Of a DNA stretch of 64,000 nt, positions 45,123 through 54,822 are shown in pieces. Under the pieces are notes generated by a model, which was not told the DNA's origin, did no database searches, and saw only the letters and a list, made by a program, of their open reading frames with translations. This DNA comes from Hydractinia echinata (lineage: Eukaryota; Cnidaria; Hydrozoa; Anthoathecata; Hydractiniidae): the NCBI GenBank assembly GCA_030067915.1, contig JASGCC010000372.1:62001-126000 (forward strand), in the 5' to 3' direction. Numbering within the stretch: position 1 is the stretch's first letter; each line of letters starts with the position of its first letter. The position numbers and the translations under genes are program-made.

Positions 45123-46382
45123 ATCAAAACTAGTTTATTTTACTTCGCACTGGCTTCACTTGTAAATAGGAACTAGAAAATGACGTGAGCCTTAAGCGCC
45201 TTAGATTTAACCATCTTAAGTTTTTATTGTTTGTTTTTTTAATTATAATATGAAAAAGTTGATTTAATCCATGGTTTTCTGGATTGTCATTATTATTTCA
45301 AGAATTAATTGGTTTATCTAATCTGGCTTTCAATATTTTTCTGCATTTTTTTTTAAATTCTTGATTAATACACCTCTTTACAGTTCAAGTTGTTCGCCCA
45401 TTTTCTGGATTGAAAGAAGGAAGTAAACAGAGTGGATTTAAGACTTTGACAATGGGCATTATGAATATTTCTTATTTTCTGCAGAAATAATTAGTCTCAC
45501 GGCATGAAAATATAGTATGTTATTGCCAGTAACCCTACTTAAACATATATGAAGGAATTGTAATTTTTTTTTTCAAATTTTTCCAAATAATTTATTTTTT
45601 TATGATCATGGTTACAATTCTCAATAAGAGGGTTGTAACAAAAGAAAGATTTATTTAAACAATCGTTAGCTGAAACCTGTGAGCACGTGTATTGGGCTAC
45701 AGGCTATTTTTGGGCAACGTGACTTTGCAAGTATAATAGGGACAAGAGAGCGTTTTTTTGTAGCTTTAGAGATGTCCAAAATACTAACTGAGTCTACGGT
45801 TGTGATACCGCCCATTTTACCATAATATGCCATCAGCCCCAACTTTGCTGACCTAATGTAGTTCGCCCAAACTCTGCCGACGACCGCAGCTTGCGTAACT
45901 TACTTACAATTTCAGAATTTCTGAAAAAAAAACTGAATTATTCTTCGCCAGTTCAAATTATTCGTCGACCCATATTTTCGTCAGCTTTGATTCTATCGAC
46001 CCTCATTTCTCGTCCCCTGCGAGCCACATATCCCAAACTACTTATTCTTGAATGATTAGGTGGCACAGTAATAGAATGTCTTAATACAAACTAATTTATT
46101 AAACCGGTCCACCGGAAGAATATTGCATTCAAAGGTGATTGAGGTAAAAACAATGAAATGACGTCATTGGGTTCAAGAATGACGTTATTCTGCTGGCTCA
46201 ATATTTCCTTCCAATCTTGTTTCTATTTAATTCCAAGTACCGATTAACCTCCTTTAGCAACACCTTGGTAAGCACTTGGGAACAAAAAATAAATACTAAG
46301 CTAATATGACCAAAACAACATCTTACAACATCAACATCTTAGGATGTCTTGCAAAGTAGCTACAAGTTTTGTTACAAGAAAC
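45123..46382. other. Non-genic stretch
   Basis: Downstream flank of the AMOP gene. The first 30 bp or so are shared with the 25.1 kb copy. No other feature is supported. Confidence 0.5.
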
Positions 46383-46384
46383 TA

Positions 46385-46889
46385 CCTTAAGTGGATAAAA
46401 TTTGGCGAGTATTTAATTTGGCGAATGACCAAAATGGAATATTTGGCGGGGATTTAATTTGCCGAATGATAAATTTTATAAAATTTGGCGAGGATTTAAT
46501 TTGGCGAATACAAAAAAATGTTTATTTTAGCGGGGATTTATTTTGGCGTATGACACAAAGAAATGAATTTTTATGTCTTGAAATAAGATGCCCTGGGGAC
46601 GAGGTTGACAAGATTTGTTATACAGTTAAAAATTCTATTCTTCATCATCGTCAATAAAAAAAAGTTCGTTTTTTTGGGAATAAAACATTTTTCTTTCTTC
46701 ATTAAAAAAAACCGTATTTTTTATTAAATTTGACGGGGATTTAATTTGGCTAACGGTAAATTATGTTAAATTTGGCGAGTATTTAATTTGGCGAATAGTC
46801 AGTTATCAAAATTTTGGCGGGTATTTAATTTGGCGAGTTTCGCCCAAATTCGCCAAATTTAATCCTCGCCAAAATTTATCCACTTAAGG
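46385..46889. mobile_element. TIR element, CCTTAAGTGGATAAA ends, TA TSD
   Basis: The left end CCTTAAGTGGATAAAATTTG is mirrored at the right end (ATTTATCCACTTAAGG), flanked by TA on both sides. Multiple subterminal copies of TTTGGCGAGTATTTAATTTGGCG-type sequence occur in direct and inverted order. A half copy of the palindromic MITE (46588-46609) is embedded in it. No transposase. Confidence 0.85.
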
Positions 46890-46891
46890 TA

Positions 46892-47261
46892 CATGATGAA
46901 ATTGCGTGATGCTTTGAAGGCTGGAAATGTTTCTTCAGCAGTTCCTCAGATTGGTGTCTATTGCGGCTATGATTTTCTTAGTGTTTTATACACTAGATTT
47001 ACCACCCTATGCAATGCGATGAATATCGATCGGTTTACGATATATGAACATATAAGGTGTCGCCATCAATTGTGGAATTATAATCATACGTGGTAATATT
47101 CTTTCAGCACATAACACATGCATGTCGGATTAATACTGCCCTCCTTAATAATTCCAGTTTTCAACATTTTCTATGTGAATATCTAGGGCAAAACAATCGA
47201 TACAAGGATTTCTGTGTTAGCATGCTTTAGAACAATACCTGCAGTAGGACTATGTTAGAAG
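46892..47261. other. Non-genic stretch
   Basis: No supported feature between the TIR element and SINE copy 2. Confidence 0.5.
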
Positions 47262-47525
47262 CAAGTAGATATGGTGCATTGGTAACTTCGACCTCTATTA
47301 TACGGTTCCAGGTTCGAGTCTCCATTCTGGACAATTAAATTAAGTGTTGTCAGCTCATCTAGAGCCATTCTGCCGACCGTGAATTGGCTTATCTAGCAAG
47401 CCAGTTAGAGCATTGCTATGCGTTTCTCTAGCGGGTAAAGTAAGTTAGTTACATTTGGAGGGAAGAAAGAGTTAACCGTTACGATTGAATTCCAATGCCG
47501 TTAAACTTTTCGTTACTTGCTTGCT
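47262..47525 (+). mobile_element. tRNA-derived SINE, copy 2
   Basis: It shares with copy 1 the A-box-like TGGTGCATTGGTAAC, the B box GGTTCGAGTCT, and the body motifs GTTAGAGCATTGCTATGCG and GGAGGGAAGAAAGAG. It is more divergent, and its head could not act as a tRNA. Confidence 0.65.
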
Positions 47526-47540
47526 TATTTGTATATATTC

Positions 47541-47625
47541 TTACAAAATTTTTTTTTTTTTAATATTTCACGAGCCGTCATTTGGTTAAATGACGGCTCG
47601 TGAAATATTAAAGAAAGAATTTTGT
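47541..47625. repeat. Long near-perfect palindrome
   Basis: Perfect 25-bp arms around a 4-base loop (47559-47583 and 47588-47612; arm core CACGAGCCGTCATTT). They extend outward with slipped matches ACAAAATT and AATTTTGT. No flanking duplication is clear. Confidence 0.85.
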
Positions 47626-48219
47626 CCTATACATGTCATAAAACGTCGGCGCTTTTAAAAACGTCACACGATATTTCAATCCATCCAGCGATCTTTTTGA
47701 CACAAGCAGTAATCAATTCATTGAGTGTACAACAACACTCGCACCTTTAAAATTGCATGATACGAGTATGTGTCAACAATGGTAGGATCGGTTGTAAATA
47801 AAAAAAACAGAAAGTTTTTTCAACTTTAAGCTGTAAACCAAGTGTGTGGAACTTCGTGTGATGTTAAAAATTCTTGTATGAAAAAAATAATTTCCTTACA
47901 ACGATGGATAAGCCAACTAAAGGTACCTCTGTGTGTGTAAAAAAGTAAGTTTAAATTTGTTTTTGTGTTTACCAAATTGATAAAATGAGAATCGCTTGTT
48001 TACTTAATATTTCGAGGACTTCCCTATCATATTAATTTTAGAGTTTGTTTTGTTTTTATGAAACATTTCAATTCACTATTTTGCTGACCACAGCCGTTTT
48101 CTGGATTTTTTGTACAACATATTTCAAAAGGCTCATGGGACATATAGGGTGAAAAATATTCTTGCTTTCTGCTACCAAGCATTAGACAACAAAACTTTAT
48201 AAACAAGCAAACTCGTCTA
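47626..48219. other. Non-genic stretch
   Basis: No supported feature up to the left end of the pogo/Tigger relic. Confidence 0.5.
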
Positions 48220-48277
48220 ACGTAAAATTTCGCATATAAGCCCTGGGCTTATATAATTTCAAAGGCTCTTTTTGCGT

Positions 48278-48357
48278 GGGCTTATCTGCGGGTGGGATTA
48301 TCTGCGGGTGGGCTTATGTGCGTGTGGGCTTATGTGCGTGTAGGCTTATGTGCAGAC
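48278..48357. repeat. 16-bp tandem repeat in pogo relic
   Basis: About five copies of GGGCTTATCTGCGGGT and variants (GGGCTTATGTGCGTGT). Subterminal repeats like this often mark transposase binding sites, but that role is not shown here. Confidence 0.85.
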
Positions 48358-48414
48358 GAAAAACAAGCAAAGGCAGAATTAAAACTGCATCTTAATCAAT
48401 TAACATTATTCAGT

Positions 48415-49290
48415 TCATAGAACGTGATAAACTATTGAGAATTTGACAACGAAACTCCTTCTCGTATTCAGATTCCCCATCGTCTTCTTCATCGTCATCA
48501 GCATTCTGTAATCATCAAGACCTCGAATGTTAACTAAATGATCTTCGCTACCCTTTAGCTTGTTGGACATACCATATTTCAGAAAGGTACGTCGAGCCAC
48601 TTCCTTATCTGCTTTGATCGCAGCTTAAGCATTTACAACCCATTTCGTTGTTAGCACGCGGCAATCCGAAGCAGTAAGCTTACTCTCCGTGCAAAGACCC
48701 AAATTTTAATTTATATGCTCTTCAAGTGACTCTCGAAAACGATCCTTAAATGGTTTATTTATGGACAGGGTTGTACACGACGTGTGGTTCCACCTTGTAC
48801 GTTGATAAGCGTGGTTTTATACTTTTATAGCATAATCTCCAAAGCGTTTGTCTATTGTGCCCTATGTATACCAACAAAAATAATTTTAACTATTGAACTT
48901 ATTAGTGAGTGGATTAAGTAAAACATTACCCCACTGCTCATTTATCCACTTCTTTATGATTTCTTCATCACACCATGCATTCGGTTAAAACAAAACAGCA
49001 ACTCTTTTGTCCCGTTGTTTCTTTTCTTCTACGCTTACTCCCAAAATTTTCCCTTCAAAGATGACCAGTGGGCCGACTTTAGCTCTTCCATCCGCAGAAA
49101 TAGTCAGGTGCACAATACATGTTCTCTTGTCTAAGCCAGATTGAGCAGTTAAAAATTTTTTTCAGCCCTTGTAGTATCGTATGTTCTATTATCTCTAAGT
49201 ACGAGACCATATTTGCTATACCACTCAAGGTATAACTTTCTCTTTTTCCCTCACGCAGAACTTTTGCGTGAAATAGTTTTAAGGGGACTT
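48415..49290 (-). pseudogene. Pogo/Tigger (DDE_1, jerky-type) transposase, broken
   Basis: The minus strand shows, in the order of the family, LYLEWYSKYGLVLRDNRTYD, then SGLDKRTCIVHLTISADGRA with GPLVIFEGK (near the second catalytic Asp region), then NAWCDEEIIKKWINEQWGN, INKPFKDRFRESLEEHI, VLTTKWVVNA, and SNKLKGSEDHLVNIRGLDDY near the C-terminus. Stops and frameshifts separate these blocks (for example VLF-stop-PNAW and EHIN-stop). The N-terminal helix-turn-helix and CENP-B-like domains are not visible. It is inactive and belongs to the 48.2-54.1 kb relic. Confidence 0.75.
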
Positions 49291-49684
49291 ACGTCATTTG
49301 CGCCGGCCTTTAAATGTGACTTGCGCTATTAACGGAAAGCATCGCGTTGCGCCAGAAAGAACATGGATCCCTGGTGGTGAAATTCTAATCCCGTGTATTT
49401 AGAACCTATATGATCTGGAAAAAGACAATTAAAAAAAAAAATAAGTGTGTGAATAAATTGGTCGTGTAAAAAAAACTGATTTGTTTTACTAGGTGTTAAA
49501 GGGGTGGGCTTATACTGTCATTCCTTTAATTTAGAGCGACCGAAAAAATAATTATTTCCGGAGGGTCGCACTAATAATAGGGAATAAATTGTCTTGTTGC
49601 AAATATTTAATTTCGCACTAAAATTAAGAGGAAAATTTGACCTTAGTCGCACTAAAAAAGAGGGGAAAAAATAAAATTTATTTA

Positions 49685-50318
49685 CCTTAACGAGATAAAT
49701 TTTCGCGGAGTTAAATTTTGGCCATTTCCGCGAAAATATGTCTCCGTGAAATGTTTGCAATTCGTCAAACCGCGAAAATATGTCTCCGCAAAATGTTTAT
49801 TTTTTTTCTGTAAAATTCAAATGATTTAGGGGTTAAGAATTGGGTACGAAGTATAAACAAGTAAAAATACGCCGTTTTTTCTTCTATTCTTCACTAAAAA
49901 AAGTATCCATATACATATAAAAAAAAATTTTTTTCGCATCTCACGGATGTCTCTGCTTTTGACCTCGCCTTTTGTGTTCCTTTTTTTCTTTTTTGGAACA
50001 ACCGGACCATCCCATATGACTGCATGATTTGTGTTCGAAAGATAACAACCGACAATGATCTCGTCTTGGGCTCAGTATACAGTGTTTTAACAAGTTCTTC
50101 ATATTTTTGAAGCAACAAAGGTTAATTACGGTGAAGGGTGAAAAGTTTTTTGTTTTTGGCAATTTGTTGTAATTGTAACGATTATTATGGAAGATTGGTA
50201 TTTTCAAAAACCTGAAATTTTTTTTCTCAATATGAACATCCGCGAAAATCTGTTCACGCGAAATCACAAATTTTCGATCCGCGAAAATATGTCCACGCGA
50301 AAATTTATCTCGTTAAGG
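49685..50318. mobile_element. TIR element, CCTTAACGAGATAAA ends, TA TSD
   Basis: The left end CCTTAACGAGATAAATTTTC mirrors the right end ATTTATCTCGTTAAGG, flanked by TA. Subterminal CGCGAAAATATGTC repeats lie in both orientations. The termini resemble those of 46385-46889 (CCTTAA, then TAAATTTT and GCG), so the two are probably sister families. Confidence 0.88.
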
Positions 50319-50660
50319 TAAGTATTATTTATTTTTTATTTATTTTTCTTATCACTCTCATACTTACCTTCAAATCGTATCACTCTTTTCTTTTATCGAT
50401 TTTCGTTTTTCGTTGTACTTATATACTTCTGTTACAGCTGCCATTTTATTAAGTAAACCTTGACTTAAGCTAAGGCGCCACGAGGAACATTTTCATGCGC
50501 GTGCTATGCAACATGTCCCATAGCATGCGCATGAAAATGTTTCTCGTGGCGCCACATCTTATTTGCTGCAAGATTATTTCGAAAATCGAAGTTAAAAAAT
50601 CATGCTCAAAGGGTATACCGTATCCTTAAGTTTTTTATTGAGTTCATGTGTGATTAAAAT

Positions 50661-51932
50661 ATGGCAGGAATAAACAGAGAAGTTATTTTAGCTTTACTTT
50701 TGTTGGACGAAGAAGAAGAGGAAGATCGTGAAGAACCACCAAGAAATTGCTGGGTGCAACCGTGGCTTGGGAATAGAGAGTGTCTTGGCGCTTTTCATAC
50801 AATCTTCAACGAAATAAAAAACGATGAGAAGAAATGTAGAGGGTATATACGTATGAATAACGCTCAATTCGAATACCTAGTCGGTCTTCTTTCTGAGGAT
50901 TTGCAGAAACAAGATACAAATATGAGGAATTCTATCACACCAGCTGAGCTCGTTTGCGTGGCCCTACGTTACTTAGCGACTGGTGAGACTTTCAGGTCTT
51001 TAGAATTTCAATTCAGAGTGTCAAGAAAAAGAATTTCAGCAGCTGTTATGGAGGTATCTGAAGCTATCATAAAGAGGTTGGGTCCAACCTTCCTTTCAAC
51101 TCCGAAAACACAGGGGGAATGGCTAGATATCTCCAGAAAGTTCAATGAGCGTTGGAACTTCCCAAATGGATTAGGTGCTCTCGATGGGAAGCATATCGTC
51201 ATTCAGCAGCCCCCAAATTCAGGGTCTCATTACCGAAACTATAAAGGGACAGACAGTGTAGTGCTCATGGCTCTTGTCGGGCCAGAATATGAGTTTCTTT
51301 ATGTGGAAGTTGGAGCGAACGGTAGAAATTCTGATGGAGGTATATGGGACCAATGTAATTTAAAGAAGGCGCTAGACAGTGGATCGCTAAATTTACCAGA
51401 GGTTTGCAATTTACCAGGTCGAAACAACAAAGTGCCGTATGTGATAACAGGAGATGATGCGTTTCCTCTTAAGAATTACCTGATGAAGCCTTATCCACAA
51501 AAAAATCTGACAGTAAACAAACGCATCTTCAATTATCGACTGTCACGAAAGAGAAGAATTTCTGAAAACGGATTTGGGATATTGGCAAATCGGTGGCGCA
51601 TTTTTCGTCGACCTATAAACTTAGAACCAGAAAAGGTTTCTACCATCACAATGGCAACAGTGGCATTGCATAACTGGCAGAGGAGCAAAAGTTCTGTGGG
51701 CAAAATTGAGCTACCAATTGGTCTTGTCGACCGAGAGAATGAGCGTGGTGAAATTATCGAAGGTGCTTGGAGAGAAGATACTCCTACTGGCACATGGTTT
51801 TCACTGTCCAATGACATTTACGGCAATCGATCTAGTAATCAAGCCAAAGCAATAAGAGACGAGTTCACGGAGTATTTCGTAATGGAAGGTGCTGTACGCT
51901 GGCAGTGGCATTGCGCTAGAGTTGACATTTAA
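50661..51932 (+). CDS. PIF/Harbinger DDE transposase
   Basis: A 423-residue uninterrupted frame from an ATG. Residues about 90-140 form a helix-turn-helix region (ALRYLATGETFRSLEFQF, VSRKRISAAV). The DDE nuclease follows: first Asp at about 175 in GALDGKHI, second at about 225 in GRNSDGGIWD, Glu at about 302 in RRISENGFGILANRW. The length and order fit the DDE_Tnp_4 family. It cuts and joins transposon ends in the nucleus, usually with a second DNA-binding protein, here most likely the convergent MADF/BESS product. No lesion is visible and the acidic N-terminus looks natural. Activity is inferred from intactness, not shown. Confidence 0.95.
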   Translation: MAGINREVILALLLLDEEEEEDREEPPRNCWVQPWLGNRECLGAFHTIFNEIKNDEKKCRGYIRMNNAQFEYLVGLLSEDLQKQDTNMRNSITPAELVCVALRYLATGETFRSLEFQFRVSRKRISAAVMEVSEAIIKRLGPTFLSTPKTQGEWLDISRKFNERWNFPNGLGALDGKHIVIQQPPNSGSHYRNYKGTDSVVLMALVGPEYEFLYVEVGANGRNSDGGIWDQCNLKKALDSGSLNLPEVCNLPGRNNKVPYVITGDDAFPLKNYLMKPYPQKNLTVNKRIFNYRLSRKRRISENGFGILANRWRIFRRPINLEPEKVSTITMATVALHNWQRSKSSVGKIELPIGLVDRENERGEIIEGAWREDTPTGTWFSLSNDIYGNRSSNQAKAIRDEFTEYFVMEGAVRWQWHCARVDI

Positions 51933-52042
51933 TTTTATTTTTTGCGAGGATAAATAAAAAATGATAAGATTTACTGAACGTTTAATATATTTTTCTGATT
52001 TATTTTACTCCAGAAAATGTCTGCCAACCATAACGTAACGTA

Positions 52043-53191
52043 TCAAAACGTACCGTTCGAACAGGATGAATTTGCGGGTGAATACGGCTGATTTTGAGAA
52101 GGTAGAGGTGGCGATTGCAGCATACCAGTATATGTATTTGCCATGGGATATGATGGGGTGTATGGAGTAAACGTTGAAGCTGCGAACATACGAGCATGAT
52201 GGTTGGTAGGCATAGATTGGTGTTGTTTCTGCTCTTCATACTCGAAAAAAATATCCATGATTTTTTTCTTCAACCTTGGCCAATCTTTTAGTTCGCACTG
52301 GACCAAACTGTCGGCCACTGTACTTCCAAAAATTTGGGCACGTTTTTCGACAGCAGATTGCGCTTCGCATCCATATGTAGAAGCTTGTTGCGGCCGGATT
52401 TCATGGTGATCAGCCCTTTGTGTGATGGAAGTTGTCAACGCTTTCCACAGTTCGGCTTTGGCACACTTCTCCTCCGTCATCTTCTTCTCCCGTCGTTTTT
52501 TAGGAGCAGGGGTACGTGGTTCATCCTCGTTCATTGTATCGACGGTCTCATCCATATCGCAAGTAATCTCAACGAAATCCATTTGATTATAATGGTCCCA
52601 GGTAGAAAAATATGCTTCGTTTACACCTGCACCAGAGGATCTTGATCCAATCTCCCTATTGCGCTCACTTCTATACTTTGTCAATGCGTTATGCCATGAC
52701 GTTTTGAGCTCGTTTACGGTATACTTCCCATCAAAACGCTCACTCAGTTTGACCATCAGAGCTTCGCGCAACACTCTGTCTCTATAATCTTGTAGAGTGT
52801 GGTTCCAAAGCGCGGGATTTTCACGATAAAAATCAATCAATTCTTCCAACTCGTCGGACGAAAGTTGCGCTTTTTTTTTTTCTTTTGTAAGATCACTTAC
52901 GATAAACTCCATTTGTTCATAAAACTTCCACTTTTTCGATGGAACTTCGCTTCCAGCATTACGTTTAACTTCACGGAGCATCGATGAACGAAGAGAATGG
53001 AATGCTTTTTCTAGAAAATCACAGCTATACGCCCCCTCAAATTCAGTGACAAGGTCTATTTTCGCAGCTTCTTTTTTGTCTTTATTTTTGTAATATATAT
53101 TCCCACTGTCCCATAACGTTGGGTTCGCTTTATAAAAGTTTATTAAAGTAACTTTCTCCTCGTCTGATAGTTTTTTCTTTTCATCCGCCAT
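52043..53191 (-). CDS. MADF/BESS DNA-binding partner protein of Harbinger
   Basis: A 382-residue frame on the minus strand starting MADEKKKLSDEEKVTLINFY. Two MADF domains (Myb/SANT-like DNA-binding helices) lie at about residues 14-95 (NFYKANPTLWDS) and 117-185 (DFYRENPALWNH). A basic NLS-like stretch (PKKRREKK) precedes a BESS-type motif at about 292-320 (DSLVQCELKDWPRLKKKIMD), and the tail is Pro/Ser/Tyr-rich. In Harbinger systems the second protein binds subterminal DNA and helps bring the transposase to the nucleus. Having two MADF domains plus BESS instead of a single Myb domain is the notable point. It ends about 110 bp from the transposase stop, convergent. Confidence 0.9.
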   Translation of the reverse strand: MADEKKKLSDEEKVTLINFYKANPTLWDSGNIYYKNKDKKEAAKIDLVTEFEGAYSCDFLEKAFHSLRSSMLREVKRNAGSEVPSKKWKFYEQMEFIVSDLTKEKKKAQLSSDELEELIDFYRENPALWNHTLQDYRDRVLREALMVKLSERFDGKYTVNELKTSWHNALTKYRSERNREIGSRSSGAGVNEAYFSTWDHYNQMDFVEITCDMDETVDTMNEDEPRTPAPKKRREKKMTEEKCAKAELWKALTTSITQRADHHEIRPQQASTYGCEAQSAVEKRAQIFGSTVADSLVQCELKDWPRLKKKIMDIFFEYEEQKQHQSMPTNHHARMFAASTFTPYTPSYPMANTYTGMLQSPPLPSQNQPYSPANSSCSNGTF

Positions 53192-53585
53192 TTTCGCTAT
53201 TTTCTCACTAGCTACTCTTCACTTGCAGTTCAACTTCTCAAGAAAAAAACTTGTTTATATCTTTCTGTGATTTGATTGGTCAATAAAATAATGCCTCAAA
53301 TAATTTTGTAAAATATTTGTTGCAGAAGGTGGGGACACGTGCAACATTTGCTCCACAACAAATTTTTCAGCACATTTTGTCCCCGGAGCACGGGAGCAAA
53401 ATAGATTCAGATCTATTTTGTCCCCGAAGTTGTGGAGCAAAATGTTTGCTCCATGCAACATTTTTTTGCTGCATTGCAGTGAAAAATAGGCATGGGACAC
53501 GAGTAATTTTTTTTATGCGCGTGCTATGCAGCAATGTTGCATAGCACGCGCATGAAAATGTTCCTCGTGGCGCCTTAGCTTTAAA

Positions 53586-53771
53586 CTCTCTTTCCACAAT
53601 GAATACCAGAAAAAAGGCGGAATAGAAAACGAAATAGGAGCCACGGCTTTTAAGAGACAAAAACATGGTGCCTTCGCAGCACTATTGAATAGTTTTCGAA
53701 GACAAGATCCAACAGAATTTAAAAGTTATTTGCGCATGGATTGGACAACATTCGATGAGCACTGGTTGTGA
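53586..53771 (+). pseudogene. Second Harbinger-like transposase, N-terminal fragment
   Basis: 62 open codons begin immediately after the TTA duplication of the complete element. They include GAFAALLNSFRRQDPTEFKS and YLRMDWTTFDEHW, which resemble the N-terminal region of Harbinger transposases (compare GAFHTIFNEI and YIRMNNAQFEYL in the intact one). Then a TGA. The fragment belongs to the older host element at 49515-54050. Confidence 0.5.
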
Positions 53772-54088
53772 TTAGAAACCGAAAAAATAGGCTCAAATCT
53801 TTAGTTTAAACAATAGCTCATAAATCATTCTGTTAATTTCAATAGAGAAAACTTAGCAAAAGTTGAACTTTTAAAAAAAAGTTCTACATCTTTCCTGTTT
53901 ACACAGTAAGTTTTTTATCTTACATTTAAACAGTCCGTTTAAACTTATCGTGTATTTTAGCCTTTAATCGCATTAAATTAGAGGAAAAAGAAAAGTTAGT
54001 GAAGAGAGTGTCGCACTAAAAATAAGAGGAAATAAATTAAGGAATGACGGTACTCTGGTGGGCTCATCTATGGAATTTTACGGTATTA

Positions 54089-54681
54089 CAGTGGAATCTC
54101 TCTAAAGCGGACACCAGTGGTGCAAAAAAAAGTGTCCGTCTTATAGAGGTGTCCGCTTTATAGAGACTGTATCCAAAAATCACTTTCAGAGCAAAATTTT
54201 GCCGAAAACATGACTTTTTTTGTTTATATACGTTTTTTCTTTGTTCTTTTCCTTTCAAATCAAGGAAATGGAGACATATAATTTGATGAATGTGAACTTG
54301 TATTATTTATACGCCCTACTGTTATACAAACAAAAACAAATATCAACTGTTCTATACGAGTTTGTTGGTGTCGATAAAGGCGGAAAAAAAAAAAGATTTT
54401 AAAGATTGTAAATAAAAAAGTTAAAAAATGTACGAAATCAAAATCAAAATTTAACAAGTGGTTTTCTTCATGTGTCCGCTTTACACAGAGCTTTTTCAAG
54501 GGAAAATGTCATTCGGTGCGAAAAAAGTGTCCGTTTTATAAAGTGTCCGCCTTTATTACTGTCCGTCTTATAGAGATTTTCTTGTGAGGGTTTGACCTGA
54601 AATCAGTCCGTTCCAAGGAATAGTGTCCGTTATATAGAGGTGTCCGCTTTAGACCATGTCCGCTTTAGAGAGATTCCACTG
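54089..54681. mobile_element. 593-bp pogo/Tigger-like MITE, TA TSD
   Basis: The left end CAGTGGAATCTCTCTAAAGC mirrors the right end GCTTTAGAGAGATTCCACTG exactly. TA lies on both sides (54087-54088 and 54682-54683). Internal GTGTCCGCTTTA and GTGTCCGTCTTATAGAG motifs repeat near both ends. It inserted just 3 bp beyond the TA that flanks the old pogo relic. Confidence 0.93.
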
Positions 54682-54788
54682 TATAAAAAATATTGCGGTA
54701 GTAACCAGATGTACCTAAGAAAATCAAATTATTTGAGCACTTTGCAAACTTAGTCGAGCCGGACGAAATATGGAATACACGCATGCGC

Positions 54789-54822
54789 ATTCATCGAATC
54801 GTTCTAGAACGATTCGATGAAT
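54789..54822. repeat. Perfect 34-bp palindrome
   Basis: 17-bp arms meeting at TTCTAGAA with no loop (arm ATTCATCGAATCGTTCT). Part of the arm is repeated imperfectly to the right (ACGATTCGATTTGATT). Confidence 0.9.

Larger units (their letters stand above)
50468..53580. mobile_element. Complete PIF/Harbinger transposon, 3113 bp
   Basis: The TIR AGCTAAGGCGCCACGAGG on the left is mirrored exactly at the right, and flanking TTA duplications (50465-50467 and 53581-53583) match the 3-bp target habit of PIF/Harbinger. Both expected proteins are open: the DDE transposase on + and a MADF/BESS protein on -, convergent, about 110 bp apart. Each end also folds on itself: at the left the TIR is followed by its own complement within about 50 bp (centre near 50512), and the right end has a CATAGCACGCGCATG hairpin. 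The intact frames and ends suggest a recent insertion, possibly still able to move. Confidence 0.92.
49515..54050. mobile_element. Second-level TIR element inside pogo relic
   Basis: The left end TGTCATTCCTTTAATTTA mirrors the right end AAATTAAGGAATGACG, with one extra T on the left. Internal GTCGCACTAA motifs lie near both ends. It contains two younger insertions (49685-50318 and 50468-53580) and, on its right side, a fragment of a Harbinger-like transposase (53586-53771). The superfamily is uncertain. Confidence 0.55.
48220..54083 (-). mobile_element. Pogo/Tigger relic, outer shell of nested transposons
   Basis: The left end (ACGTAAAATTTCGCATATAA then GCCC) is the approximate complement of the right end (GGGCTCATCTATGGAATTTT then ACGG), with TA on both sides (48218-48219 and 54084-54085). 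Inside the left part lies a DDE transposase pseudogene in minus orientation. Most of the 5.9-kb span consists of later insertions (49515-54050). The ends are diverged, so this is old. Confidence 0.55.

Noticed and set aside
53316..53480. GGAGCAAAAT and TTTGTCCCCG repeats suggesting another MITE
   Set aside because: They lie inside the Harbinger right arm and no matching termini or target duplication could be defined separately.
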